Positions 10,183 through 19,229 of a stretch of DNA of 64,000 nucleotides are shown in pieces. Source of the stretch: Pedobacter sp. Bi126 (lineage in GTDB: Bacteria > Bacteroidota > Bacteroidia > Sphingobacteriales > Sphingobacteriaceae); contig NZ_CAKKMS010000004.1 of NCBI RefSeq assembly GCF_918698245.1, forward strand, positions 434,001 through 498,000. The letters run 5' to 3'. The notes under the pieces were generated by a model, which did not search any database, had not been told where the DNA came from, and worked only from the letters and a program-made list of their open reading frames with translations. How positions within the stretch are numbered: the first letter of the stretch is position 1; each line of letters begins with the position of its first letter. The position numbers and the translations under genes were made by a program.

Positions 10183-10992
10183 ATGAAAAAACTGATTATA
10201 TACTTTTTGCTGTTCACTTTCTGTTTTACAGGTTGCAAGAAAATTATTCAAATTGAAACTGAAAATGCCGATCCTCAGCTCGTAATTGAAGGTATAATTA
10301 ATGATCAATTGATCGATCAGCAGATTAAGATCAGCAAAACCATTGGTTATACCGAAGCGAATGTTTTTCCGAAAATTTCGGGAGCAAACGTAACGGTAAC
10401 CGATAATAAGGGAAATACTTATGTTTTTAAAGAAGGTACAACACCAGGGACTTATATCAATAAAATGAAAGGCGTGCCGGGTGTTACCTATAATTTAACC
10501 GTTACTGCCGAAGGCCAAACTTACACCGCCAGCTCAAAAATGCCCAATGCGGTTAAAATGGATTCGATAGGGGTGATTAAAAACTTTTTCTTTGGTCGCG
10601 AACGCAAAACTGCTGCTGTATTTTTAAAAGACCCGATCAACGAAACCAATTTTTACCATTTTAACCTTTATGTAAATGATATTTTATCGGAACGTTTCTA
10701 TGTAAATAACGATCGTTTAACAAATGGAAACGATTTAAGGATCCAGTTATTTTTTAAACCGCCTACTACCGACCACGACAGTGATGAGTTGAATTCGAAC
10801 GATAAGATTAAAATAGAAATGGAGTGTATCGATTCGAATATTTTCGATTATTGGTATGCTTTAAGTCAGCAATCGAACCGGGGGCCAAATCAGGGTACTA
10901 CACCAGCTAACCCGACTTCAAATATTTCTAATCATGCACTGGGCTATTTTAGTGCCAATACTTACCAGATGTTATCAGCAACTGTGAAATAG
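10183..10992 (+). CDS. DUF4249 family lipoprotein
   Basis: A 269-residue lipoprotein. I place the start at 10183, where the ATG opens a signal peptide with an FTGC lipobox. An in-frame ATG 147 nt upstream lies inside the receptor gene and is rejected. The N-terminal segment near residues 25-100 (DPQLVIEGIINDQ, ISGANVTVTDNKGNTYVF) is a beta-sandwich like that of DUF4249 proteins, which accompany TonB receptors in Bacteroidota. It probably sits on the outer membrane with the receptor at 7854. The biochemical role of the family is not established. Confidence 0.88.
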   Translation: MKKLIIYFLLFTFCFTGCKKIIQIETENADPQLVIEGIINDQLIDQQIKISKTIGYTEANVFPKISGANVTVTDNKGNTYVFKEGTTPGTYINKMKGVPGVTYNLTVTAEGQTYTASSKMPNAVKMDSIGVIKNFFFGRERKTAAVFLKDPINETNFYHFNLYVNDILSERFYVNNDRLTNGNDLRIQLFFKPPTTDHDSDELNSNDKIKIEMECIDSNIFDYWYALSQQSNRGPNQGTTPANPTSNISNHALGYFSANTYQMLSATVK

Positions 10993-11056
10993 TACCCATA
11001 AATAAGTCAATTCGTATTATCCAAAACACCTTAGAATTTTTAGTGTTAAATAAAAC

Positions 11057-12013
11057 ATGAAAGTATTTATAAGTGGCAACATTGCTTCAGTTGGCATAAA
11101 AGAACTGGAAGAAAACAATATTTCGATTACCCAATGGAAAGAAAACCGACAGATTACAGCCGAAAAACTGATTGAAGCCTGTCAAGGTCAGGATGCCTTG
11201 ATCAGTGTCGGGCCAAATAAGCTTAATGCCCAATTTTTAAAGGCCTGTAGTCATTTAAAGGTTATTGCCTTACATTCTGTAGGTTACGATCAGGTAGATA
11301 TAGCTGCCGCCAAAAAATTAAATATTCCAATCGGAAATACGCCTGGTGTTTTGAGCGGCGCAACTGCCGATACCGCTTTTTTATTGATGCTTGCCGTATC
11401 GCGAAAGGCCTTTTTCTCGCACAAAAAAATCATTAAAGGCGAATGGAAAAACTATGAACCATCACCCGAACTAGGAATTGAGGTAAATGGCAAAACGCTC
11501 GGTGTTTTTGGCTTGGGGAAAATTGGATTAGAGATGGCCAAAAAATGCATGGCTGCCTATCAAATGGAGGTAATTTATCACAACAGATCGCGTAACGAAG
11601 AAGCTGAAAAAGAAATCGGAGCCAAATATGTTTCGTTTGAAGAACTTTTGGCACAAAGTGATGTATTATCTGTACATACAGCGCTAACGCCCGAAACTAA
11701 GGGTAAATTTACGCTTGATGTTTTTAAACAGATGAAACCCAAATCGATTTTTATTAATACCGCCAGAGGCGCTATTCACAATGAAAAAGATTTGATCCAG
11801 GTGCTGGAAGAAAAGATCATTTGGGGAGCAGGTTTAGATGTAACCAATCCGGAGCCAATGGATAAAGATAATCCTTTGCTATCGATGGAAAGTGTCGCTG
11901 TTTTGCCACATATCGGCTCAGCTACCGAAGAAACCCGTGCAGCCATGGCACAAATTATTGTTAAAAATGTTCTGGCTGGTTTAAAAGGAGAGCAACTGCC
12001 TTTTGAGGTATAA
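11057..12013 (+). CDS. D-2-hydroxyacid dehydrogenase (glyoxylate/hydroxypyruvate reductase type)
   Basis: A 318-residue cytosolic NAD(P)H-dependent dehydrogenase that interconverts 2-oxoacids and D-2-hydroxyacids. The Rossmann motif GLGKIG is at 152-157. The catalytic triad is R237 (NTARGAI), E266 (NPEP) and H285 (LPHIGS). The catalytic-domain motif VIALHSVGYDQVD is at 69-81. Length is normal for the family. The active-site sequence fits the glyoxylate or hydroxypyruvate branch better than D-lactate dehydrogenase, but substrate is inference. It stands alone, with 64 nt before it and a convergent gene after it. Confidence 0.93.
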   Translation: MKVFISGNIASVGIKELEENNISITQWKENRQITAEKLIEACQGQDALISVGPNKLNAQFLKACSHLKVIALHSVGYDQVDIAAAKKLNIPIGNTPGVLSGATADTAFLLMLAVSRKAFFSHKKIIKGEWKNYEPSPELGIEVNGKTLGVFGLGKIGLEMAKKCMAAYQMEVIYHNRSRNEEAEKEIGAKYVSFEELLAQSDVLSVHTALTPETKGKFTLDVFKQMKPKSIFINTARGAIHNEKDLIQVLEEKIIWGAGLDVTNPEPMDKDNPLLSMESVAVLPHIGSATEETRAAMAQIIVKNVLAGLKGEQLPFEV

Positions 12014-12092
12014 GAGGTGAAAATTTCTGTTGGGTTAATAGTTAATGGTTTATAGTCTGATGGCCATGATCCCTTAACTACGCAGGTATAAC

Positions 12093-12134
12093 TGGTTGAT
12101 AGTCTGTTAGCTATTGGCTATGAACTATCAACCA
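12093..12134. repeat. Inverted repeat between convergent genes
   Basis: Arms 12093-12103 (TGGTTGATAGT) and 12124-12134 pair perfectly over 11 bp with a 20-nt loop. No T-run follows on either strand, so it is at best a weak bidirectional terminator. It lies in a tract of similar words such as TTAATAGTTAATGG. Confidence 0.6.
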
Positions 12135-12152
12135 TGGACCGTCTACATGAAT

Positions 12153-14879
12153 CTATTTTACCATGTACTTAAATACCGATCTTCCTAAATTTCCGTTAGC
12201 ATCTATACCTTCGATAATTACTTTATACTGGCCTTTACCATCTGCATTGTAATATTCGAAAGAAGTATTACCCGTAGCATCGGTTACCACCTTAGGATTC
12301 CAGTAAATGGTAGTTCTTAAATCATTGCGGTTCATGCTGGCAGGAACATCATATTTTGGTGAATAGAACTGTTTTTCTTTGTTGTAACCCTGTGGTGAGA
12401 AAGTAAGTTCGTAGTATTTGGGTAGCATATCCATCAGCTGTGCTTTAGATATTTTAGTGCCTTTAGGCGCTTTCTTTTGATTGAATACAATAACCCCATT
12501 TACATTGTTTGCGCGGTTTACCAAGCCTAATTCATCTCTTAAAAATACCTCAACCGATTCGATCTGATTGGCATCAAGCGTATTGATCTGGTTTACATCC
12601 ACGTTCATTCCATTGATAAAGATACCCATCGGAATTTTTTTGCCCTGGTTATAATCTCTAGTTACATAGAAATTGTTATCTGCAAAAGTAACACCAGCCA
12701 ACATGCCCTGTAAACAGTTAATCAGTAAACCACAGCCTTTTAATCGATCGCCACTCACTTCATGGTCGGCCATTTGGCTAAGTCCGCTTAATGCCGGGTA
12801 ATCTTTATGGCTTACTTTAGGCACCACGGCTGCTTTAATGGTTACATCTTTTAAGGTATGTAAATAAGCATATTGTCTTTTGCTGTTATCCAGGTAACTG
12901 GTTAAAGCACTATCGATGTTAAGAACCTCTTCGGCTGCGCTAAAGTTTCTCGTTAAAGAAGGAACAGGTGCACCGTTTAAGCTTAACGTCATGTTTTTAT
13001 AGTTTACATTATACTTGGCGGTAATGGTCACTTTAGAAGAATCGTTGAACATCAGGTTTTGAAATTTAAAATTTCCAACAGGATCTGTGGTGCTTTCTAA
13101 ATTAAAACGTTTATCAGGTATGGTTAATAACAAAGCTCCCTTTCTAACTGGTATGCCATTGTTCTGCCTTAAAATACCCGAAATTTCGATGCCTTGTTCG
13201 GGTAAGAAATCAATTTTGGGTAATTTATTGGCGATGATATCGGTGTATTTGAAACTGCGGTAGCCCTGGGTAAGTAACAACACATCTAAATCTGCGTTTT
13301 TCTTCTCATCAGGTGCATTAAAGTAGTAATTTGCTTTTTCGATATAACCCTTAACATCGCTGCTTAATAACAGGCCTGTTAAAATAGTGCTGGTTGCATC
13401 CTCGCTTGATGGAACCTTCGACTCATCTACAACTGCTACCGAGAAGCTACCTTCTACAGGGGCGCCGTCTTTTTTAGCCGCCACATTTATCTTAACCTTT
13501 TTCTTGATTCCGTAAGTAGTTGCAGCACTGGTTAAAGTTACAGCCATGGTATTTTTATGCTGAACAAAAACCAAGCGTTCGCTTAATGGTTTACCAAATT
13601 CATTAAATAAGGTAAACTGTGCGATTCCATTCGGGAATTTGGATTTAAGTACGGTGGTATTGTACGTTTTGTTCGATAATGCTGTTTGCGCACCATAGCA
13701 GATAACACCTTTACTCTGCGCAATTAAATAAAGCTTTTTGCCTTGGTTTTGCTCAAAGAAAGCATCATTCGCTGCAATTTTTATGGCCACATTATCGGCG
13801 CTGCTGTTATCGATGTTTATGGCCACACCATTTGCAGCCACTGCAGGTAAATTATAATTTTGAGTAGTGCCATCAGCATAAGTAACTGCCGCTTTGTAGG
13901 TTTTGCCAGCTTCAGCCAATAAGTTGAAACTGCCCATTCCTAAATGCTGAGCGGTAAAAGTAGTAACAGTTTTGCCATCGTTATCTATTACCGTGCCTTT
14001 AGCGTTAATGCCCAAACCATCACTTTTAATGGCTTTAAAGGCTACCTTGTTGGTTAAGCCGGCAATTAAACTGCCACCTTCAGGAAAAAATTGAAAATCT
14101 TTGCTTACGATAGCGTTTTTAAGTTGAAAGCTACTGCTTGCCACATCTTTATCAGTTGTATTAATGCTGGTAATCAGTTCGCCTTTTTGTAGTTGATATT
14201 CTGCCTTTTGTGCATTGCTCATGGCTATTGTTAAAAAACCATTGGCATCTGTTGTGCCTCTTCCTTTGGCAATAACTGTATAACTGGTAACCACTTGCCA
14301 GCTTACATTTTTATTGGCATGAGGTTTATTATTGGCATCTTTAAATTGTACGCGTGCATCAATTTTTTCTAACTTATCAGTAGAGGTATTTTTATAAGTG
14401 ATATGGGTTTTTACTTCCTTGTCAATGGCTTCCCCCACATAAAAAGTCTTGTTAAAATAAGCAGGATCTTCACTGTTTAGCATCCATAAAGTATAAGCCC
14501 TGATATGGTAGTTACCTTGTTTATAATTAATCTGATCTAAGGGAAAACTGCCATAAGCAAAACCACCGGTAATGGGTAGTTTTAAGGTTTGGATAAGTGA
14601 ATCTTTCTGATTGATCACATCAACATAAATGATCTTACTAATTGCAGATAAGAAATTCTGGTTTTCGGTAACATAGGCTTTAAACCAAACCGTATCGGCA
14701 ACAGCGTAATAGGGTTTATCGAAATGAAGATAAATTTTTTCTGCAGGATAATCGCTCAATACCTTATTTGTTTTAGTAATGATGCTGTTTATGCTAATGG
14801 TGTCGGTTTGTGCCGACGAAGAAAAACTTAGTGCTGATAGAAGTGACAGTATTATAAACGATAATCTAAAAATCTTCAT
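12153..14879 (-). CDS. Exported macroglobulin-like (MG2) protein with C-terminal TonB-plug-like domain
   Basis: A 908-residue secreted or surface protein. The start at 14879 opens a good signal peptide (cleavage near residue 23). A longer reading adds 13 residues without signal character and is rejected. Residues 44-70 contain KIYLHFDKPYYAVADTVWFKA, the conserved start of MG2 domains of alpha-2-macroglobulins. Several Ig-like strands follow. Near residues 705-800 there is a plug-like segment (GMLAGVTF, IPMGIFINGMNV, IESVEVFLRDELG, VNGVIVFNQ) like TonB receptor plugs, but no beta-barrel follows. There is no CxEQ thioester. The family is common in Bacteroidota, and its function is unknown. A LytTR-like motif lies 60 bp upstream of the start. 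Confidence 0.85.
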   Translation of the reverse strand: MKIFRLSFIILSLLSALSFSSSAQTDTISINSIITKTNKVLSDYPAEKIYLHFDKPYYAVADTVWFKAYVTENQNFLSAISKIIYVDVINQKDSLIQTLKLPITGGFAYGSFPLDQINYKQGNYHIRAYTLWMLNSEDPAYFNKTFYVGEAIDKEVKTHITYKNTSTDKLEKIDARVQFKDANNKPHANKNVSWQVVTSYTVIAKGRGTTDANGFLTIAMSNAQKAEYQLQKGELITSINTTDKDVASSSFQLKNAIVSKDFQFFPEGGSLIAGLTNKVAFKAIKSDGLGINAKGTVIDNDGKTVTTFTAQHLGMGSFNLLAEAGKTYKAAVTYADGTTQNYNLPAVAANGVAINIDNSSADNVAIKIAANDAFFEQNQGKKLYLIAQSKGVICYGAQTALSNKTYNTTVLKSKFPNGIAQFTLFNEFGKPLSERLVFVQHKNTMAVTLTSAATTYGIKKKVKINVAAKKDGAPVEGSFSVAVVDESKVPSSEDATSTILTGLLLSSDVKGYIEKANYYFNAPDEKKNADLDVLLLTQGYRSFKYTDIIANKLPKIDFLPEQGIEISGILRQNNGIPVRKGALLLTIPDKRFNLESTTDPVGNFKFQNLMFNDSSKVTITAKYNVNYKNMTLSLNGAPVPSLTRNFSAAEEVLNIDSALTSYLDNSKRQYAYLHTLKDVTIKAAVVPKVSHKDYPALSGLSQMADHEVSGDRLKGCGLLINCLQGMLAGVTFADNNFYVTRDYNQGKKIPMGIFINGMNVDVNQINTLDANQIESVEVFLRDELGLVNRANNVNGVIVFNQKKAPKGTKISKAQLMDMLPKYYELTFSPQGYNKEKQFYSPKYDVPASMNRNDLRTTIYWNPKVVTDATGNTSFEYYNADGKGQYKVIIEGIDANGNLGRSVFKYMVK

Positions 14880-14935
14880 GTATTGGATATTAAATGCTAA
14901 GCCCGTAAATATATCCAATTATAAATAGAGCACAT

Positions 14936-14949
14936 AAAATGTGATGATG
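14936..14949 (-). promoter_or_regulatory. Possible LytTR operator (AAAATGTGATGATG on plus strand)
   Basis: The 11-mer AAAATGTGATG occurs here, about 57 nt upstream of the gene ending at 12153, and twice more upstream of the LytS-like kinase gene at 44368, in the same orientation relative to the gene. Only one copy is seen here, where the kinase promoter has two. Confidence 0.4.
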
Positions 14950-15148
14950 TTTAACATTTTTTTACAAAAGATTTAAGTTTATTGGTCATTGGCCTTTGGT
15001 TTACTGGTCATTGGTGCATTCCCTGCGTGCCGTCTTCCTGAACTTGTTTCAGGATCTAATGTAGGGGTTAAGTTAACCGGTTAATTGTTTAAATCGGTTA
15101 ATCGACTCCAAACGCCAAACTCCCAGCGCCAAACTAACGCTCCTAAAA
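14950..15148. other. Gene-free spacer with low-complexity words
   Basis: No gene seen. It holds repeated words (TTGGTCATTGGCC, TTTACTGGTCATTGG; GGTTAAGTTAACCGGTTAAT) and a CTGAACTTGTTTCAG mini-hairpin of the kind found near 41790. Confidence 0.6.
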
Positions 15149-15178
15149 CAAAAAAAGCCGCTAAATAGCGGCCTGTTT
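15149..15178 (-). terminator. Terminator of the nitroreductase gene
   Basis: GCCGCTA (15157-15163) pairs with TAGCGGC (15166-15172). On the minus strand the hairpin is followed by seven T. It lies 24 nt after the stop at 15202. Confidence 0.88.
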
Positions 15179-15201
15179 TAAATTATGATGTTGTTTGCCT
15201 G

Positions 15202-15834
15202 TTATTTAAACTCGATCAAAAATTCTTCTTTAGGTGAACGTACTTTTTTAAGATTTACCAACCAATCGCCAGCTTCATCCCTGTTTCCTAATGGCAGTAG
15301 GGTAACACTTTTTAAGCCTTTTTTATCTAAACCTAAAAGTTCATCTAAAGCAGGGCCATTAAAGCCTTCCATTGGTGTGGCATCTACTTTTAACAAAGCT
15401 GCTTCTGCAATGGCAATGCCGAAACCGATATAAGCCTGACGGGCAGCATGGTTAAAGTTTTCTTCAGCAGTTCTGGATAAAACCATACCTTTTAATTGCG
15501 CTTTGTATGCATCAGTTCCACTTTCTGGTAAGCCACGTTCAGCGTTCATTCTGCTAAAAACGGCATCAATACCTTCTTCAGTATAGTTCTCGTTGGCTGC
15601 GAAAATTAACAGGTGAGAAGAATCGATAACCTGCGATTGATTAAATGCAATTGGTGCGATTTTCTCTTTTAACTCCTGGTTGGTTACCACAATCACTTTA
15701 AATGGCTGTAAACCAGATGATGTTGGTGCCAGGTGTGCTGCAGCAATAATTTTATCAACCTTTTCTTGTTCAACAGGTTGACCGTTCATTTTCTTAACGG
15801 CATAACGCCAGTTTAGGGCATCTATTAAGCTCAT
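15202..15834 (-). CDS. NAD(P)H-dependent nitroreductase-family flavoprotein
   Basis: A 210-residue FMN oxidoreductase of the NfsB type. The N-terminal WRYAVKKMNG motif (near 9-18) and LAPTSSGLQPFKVIVV (near 35-50) are classic FMN and dimer-interface segments. The C-terminal TLLPLGNRDEAGDW segment (near 177-190) is also typical. Such enzymes reduce quinones, nitroaromatics or dihydropteridines in the cytosol, and the physiological substrate cannot be told from sequence. It is a single-gene unit with its own terminator. Confidence 0.92.
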   Translation of the reverse strand: MSLIDALNWRYAVKKMNGQPVEQEKVDKIIAAAHLAPTSSGLQPFKVIVVTNQELKEKIAPIAFNQSQVIDSSHLLIFAANENYTEEGIDAVFSRMNAERGLPESGTDAYKAQLKGMVLSRTAEENFNHAARQAYIGFGIAIAEAALLKVDATPMEGFNGPALDELLGLDKKGLKSVTLLPLGNRDEAGDWLVNLKKVRSPKEEFLIEFK

Positions 15835-15930
15835 ATTTTTGAAGATTTTTTTTAAATTTTATGAAGCAAATATGGAGATAAGGAATAAACCTATTGTTGA
15901 TGTATGGTAAGAAATTTTTTTGTTTGGTCT

Positions 15931-15990
15931 CGGTTGGCTGAAGCCAACGGCTAAGAAAAATCCCTCTTTACCGTTGGCTTCAGCCAACGG
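15931..15990. repeat. Pair of CCGTTGGCT/AGCCAACGG palindromes
   Basis: The 20-mers at 15931-15950 and 15971-15990 are each self-complementary (arms CCGTTGGCT and AGCCAACGG), and they are inverted copies of each other with one mismatch. They may form either two small hairpins or one long one. This is REP-like and not obviously a terminator. Confidence 0.8.
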
Positions 15991-16089
15991 AATAAGAAGC
16001 GAAATAAAGAAACAGGATTATCCTATAGGTTGGTGTCTCACTGACCGAAATGGAATAAGGTCAGAATGACGAATGATGAAAGCACTATA

Positions 16090-16330
16090 TTAAAATTAGA
16101 AAATGATTGGCTTGTGGTTCTTGGCGGTTTTCAGCCCTGCCATTCGCTATAGCTCCGATGAATCCCGATGTAAAATCGGGACGGATGCTGTCGCTGCTGT
16201 CAGGTTTAGGAACAAGGGTTTGTACACCATGCAACCGCAAAAATGAAATGCTGTTTTGGCCACCTAGCCCCGGTTGGAGCGTTACCCTGCAGCAACGAGG
16301 CACGAGGAAGCGAAGCGTAAAAGCGTAAAA
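16090..16330. repeat. Dispersed CCTAAACCTGA-family intergenic element (minus orientation)
   Basis: Read on the minus strand this matches the element at 48537-48770 through a series of shared blocks: CCTAAACCTGA, AGCG, CATCC, CCCGAT...ATCGGGAT, AGCG(A/G)ATGG, AGGGCTG, CCAA and ACCA. It contains the hairpin TCCCGAT (16163-16169) / ATCGGGA (16175-16181). Open frames across it on both strands are accepted as chance. Confidence 0.72.
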
Positions 16331-16421
16331 CGGGAAGAAACTTACTGATTTGTACTGGCCTTCCGCTCCAAATGAAAAACGTATAAGTTATAGTCGAAAT
16401 AAATTTTTATTAACAGAAAAA

Positions 16422-17534
16422 CTAAGGCACAAATCTAAGGTCACTGCGCACCGGAAAGTGATCGGATAACTTGGCCTGGGTAATTTTGTAATTTAACACC
16501 TCAAGTTCCTTAGAAGTGGCAATATAATCGATCTGAAAATTGGGGAACTTACCATTATAGGTTTTGCCAAAACCGTTACCCTTTTTAATAAAACTATTGT
16601 TTAGTCCAGAGGTAATTTGGGTAACTACATAAGAAGCCGGGGTATCGTTAAAATCGCCGGCAATAAGGTAAGGCGTTTTACAGGTTGCCATTTCCTTTTT
16701 CATAATATCAACCTGACCGCTCCGTTTCAAAAAGGCACTTTTCAGCATTCTTAAAATCCGTTTCGATGGCTGCAGTTCGGTATTCATTTCTTTTACCTTA
16801 TCTAAGTATTCGTAATCCTGTTTTTCGAAAGAAATAGATTGAAAGTGCACATTATAAACCCTTAAGGTTTTTCCTTTGATGTTTAAATCGGTATAAATAC
16901 TCATGTTGCCAGGGAAACCTTCAACAAAAGGGATTTTACCAGAATCCTTAATCGGGAATTTAGAAAATATGGCTAAGCCAGTAGCTTCGTAATCGTTTTT
17001 ATTGGTGGGTACAAAGTAGTAATATTTTGTATTTAGTAGTGCCTTCAAGCTATCAACCGTATCAAAAGCGCCTTTGTAACGGGTAAAAAATTCCTGGAAA
17101 CAGATGATATCAGGATTTTGATCTTTCACTACCTGAAGCATTTTTTCTTTTACCGATTCGGTATTGTCTTCGCCGTATAGTTTAAAGCTGTGTACATTGT
17201 AGGTCATCATCCGGATGCTATTGTCTGCTTTTTCAGTGCCACCTTCATCGCCACCAATGGCAAAGGTTGCTTTTAAAGTTTTAGCACCCAATGCAATAAC
17301 CAGAACGGTGGCAATTGCAAAAATCCATTTTTTGCTTAAAAACCACCACACCAAAAAGATAATATTAGCGAATAGGACAAAGGGGTAGGCGAGACCGAAA
17401 AAAGCAATAATGGCATGTTTTCTTGGATCCATATTTCCGGCAAGAACCCCCAATAGCAATGCAATTGCCAATACAACGGCAATGGGCAAAAGGAGTTTAT
17501 CCACTAAACTATACTTCTTTTTTTTTGTGGCCAT
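16422..17534 (-). CDS. Endonuclease/exonuclease/phosphatase (EEP) family membrane protein
   Basis: A 370-residue protein with three hydrophobic segments in the first ~90 residues and a C-terminal EEP domain (about 105-370). EEP motifs seen are MMTYNVHSF, DIICFQEFF with the metal-binding Glu, IAGDFNDTP, and the final LSDHFPVRSDL with the catalytic Asp-His. Catalysis is likely periplasmic, on a phosphodiester or phospholipid. The true substrate is unknown. Its ATG overlaps the upstream rhomboid stop as TAATG, so it is the third gene of a rhomboid-rhomboid-EEP operon. Confidence 0.9.
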   Translation of the reverse strand: MATKKKKYSLVDKLLLPIAVVLAIALLLGVLAGNMDPRKHAIIAFFGLAYPFVLFANIIFLVWWFLSKKWIFAIATVLVIALGAKTLKATFAIGGDEGGTEKADNSIRMMTYNVHSFKLYGEDNTESVKEKMLQVVKDQNPDIICFQEFFTRYKGAFDTVDSLKALLNTKYYYFVPTNKNDYEATGLAIFSKFPIKDSGKIPFVEGFPGNMSIYTDLNIKGKTLRVYNVHFQSISFEKQDYEYLDKVKEMNTELQPSKRILRMLKSAFLKRSGQVDIMKKEMATCKTPYLIAGDFNDTPASYVVTQITSGLNNSFIKKGNGFGKTYNGKFPNFQIDYIATSKELEVLNYKITQAKLSDHFPVRSDLRFVP

Positions 17535-18388
17535 TAATCTTTACTTGCCTTAAATAGTTTTTCTTTTTCTACTGCTGTTAATTTATCGTATCCTGAGGTT
17601 GATATTTTATCTAAAATGGCGTCTATTTCCTGTTGGGAAACGCCGCCTTTAAATTCGGGTTTTTTAACCGGTTTTTCATTCCGGACTACCTTTAATTTCG
17701 GTTTGCGTTCGAACAGCTTGCTCCAATCCCTTCCGCTCTGCAAACTTTTAATAAAAGTGAAACCTAAAAGTGCGCCACCAATGTGCGCTAAACTTCCGCC
17801 AGCATTTACTGAACCGATGGCAATAAAATCGAGTACAAAATATACAATGGCAATCCATTTAATTTTAACCTCGCCAAAGAAAAGTAACGTGATGGTATAA
17901 TTCGGTACCAGCGTTGCAGCAGCGAAAATAATGGCCATTACCGCTGCAGATGCCCCTACAATGGTTACTCCTGCTAATCCGCCAGCATAAACTGGAAATA
18001 TATTTAATATGGCTATGGCAAATAAGCCACCAAATAAACCACCGGCAAGATAAACGAAATGAAATTGCCTGCTTTTTAGAAAATTCATGAATATGTTGCC
18101 GAACCAAAATAAGCCGAGCATATTGAATAGGATATGAAGAATCCCATCATGAAAAAACATGTAAGTAAATATGGTGTAAAAGCGTTCAGGCAATTTGGAA
18201 ATACTGGCTGGTAAGCCAATATATTCTCTAAGCCATAAATCAAAATCGATAGGGATACGGCCTAAAAAAACAACTACACCAATGATAGCGGTAATCAAAA
18301 ACAGCATTACATTAATCCCAATGTAAAAGAACAATGGGTTGCCCGATTGAAAAACCTTGTATTTTAAATCTTTGAAAGTATTATTCAT
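17534..18388 (-). CDS. Rhomboid family intramembrane serine protease with C-terminal extension
   Basis: A 284-residue integral membrane protease. The start is the ATG at 18388, which overlaps the upstream rhomboid by 8 nt. A longer reading starting 45 nt earlier falls inside that gene and is rejected. The HILFNMLGLFWFG motif is at 85-97, the catalytic Ser is S147 in VGASAAV, and the catalytic His is H202 in LAHIGGALLGF. Six hydrophobic segments are visible. A soluble tail (about 220-284) ends in a helical DAILDKISTSGYDKLTAVEK motif found after rhomboids in Bacteroidota (DUF6576-like). Substrate is unknown. Confidence 0.92.
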   Translation of the reverse strand: MNNTFKDLKYKVFQSGNPLFFYIGINVMLFLITAIIGVVVFLGRIPIDFDLWLREYIGLPASISKLPERFYTIFTYMFFHDGILHILFNMLGLFWFGNIFMNFLKSRQFHFVYLAGGLFGGLFAIAILNIFPVYAGGLAGVTIVGASAAVMAIIFAAATLVPNYTITLLFFGEVKIKWIAIVYFVLDFIAIGSVNAGGSLAHIGGALLGFTFIKSLQSGRDWSKLFERKPKLKVVRNEKPVKKPEFKGGVSQQEIDAILDKISTSGYDKLTAVEKEKLFKASKD

Positions 18389-19082
18389 AGAGTGTATAAA
18401 ATGTATCGTTTTTGTCTTTCCATATTTTAACAAGTATAAAGCCGATTAAGGCACCTCCAAGGTGAGCATAATGGGCTATAGAATCACCTTCAAACTGGGC
18501 AACACCCAAAGATAACTCTACTAAAATATAAATTGGTATAATATATTTTGCCTTCACCGGAACAGGAATAAACATGATTAGCAATTCGGCATTTGGATAA
18601 AGCATACCAAAGGCAACCAATAAACCAAAAATAGCACCAGAAGCACCTACCATACCGCCCCCGTATATTCCCTTTATAGTAGTCATTTGAGCTTGGCTTG
18701 TTACGTGTTGCGGCCAGTTATCAAATAATGTTATCTGACCAATAATCTGCTGAACCTCAAAGGCCTGTACTGCCCACTGTAAAAATAATGCACCTAAGCC
18801 TGTTATAAAATAGAATGTGATAAATTTCTTTGCCCCCCATCTTGATTCAAGAATGCTTCCAAAAGAGTACAATGCAAACATGTTAAAAAAGATGTGCGCA
18901 ATACCACCATGCATAAACATATAGGTAATAGGCTGCCAATATCTAAAATACGGTGAGTCGAAATAATATACTGCTAGCCGATCATCAAGGTGGAGTGTTG
19001 TTAGTAGGTAACTCGCTACAAAAAATAAGACGTTAATAATCAGTAGGTTTTTTACTACTGGCGGGATATATATGTTATTCAT
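18381..19082 (-). CDS. Rhomboid family intramembrane serine protease
   Basis: A 233-residue GlpG-type rhomboid that cleaves membrane proteins within the bilayer. HIFFNMFALYSFG is at 63-75, catalytic S148 is in VGASGAIFG, and catalytic H207 is in YAHLGGALIGF. It has six hydrophobic segments and lacks the C-terminal tail of its neighbour. It is the first gene of a three-gene overlapping operon: 8-nt overlap with the second rhomboid, 1-nt overlap from that gene to the EEP protein. Two adjacent rhomboids suggest a duplication followed by divergence. Confidence 0.94.
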   Translation of the reverse strand: MNNIYIPPVVKNLLIINVLFFVASYLLTTLHLDDRLAVYYFDSPYFRYWQPITYMFMHGGIAHIFFNMFALYSFGSILESRWGAKKFITFYFITGLGALFLQWAVQAFEVQQIIGQITLFDNWPQHVTSQAQMTTIKGIYGGGMVGASGAIFGLLVAFGMLYPNAELLIMFIPVPVKAKYIIPIYILVELSLGVAQFEGDSIAHYAHLGGALIGFILVKIWKDKNDTFYTLYE

Positions 19083-19229
19083 TTAATTTTAAAAAGGGTT
19101 AACTGGTTAATCGGTTAACTGTTTTGTATTTCTCTTTGGCTTCAAGTTTTGCTACGCACTTCAATCTTCTGACTTCCGATCCCTGATCCCCGACTTTTTC
19201 TCTTTAGTCTTTTAGCTTTGGTCTTTAGT

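Noticed and set aside
16085..16328. Overlapping open frames on both strands of 72-73 codons
   Set aside because: They lie inside the CCTAAACCTGA-family repeat and have no homologous structure, start context or codon pattern of a gene.
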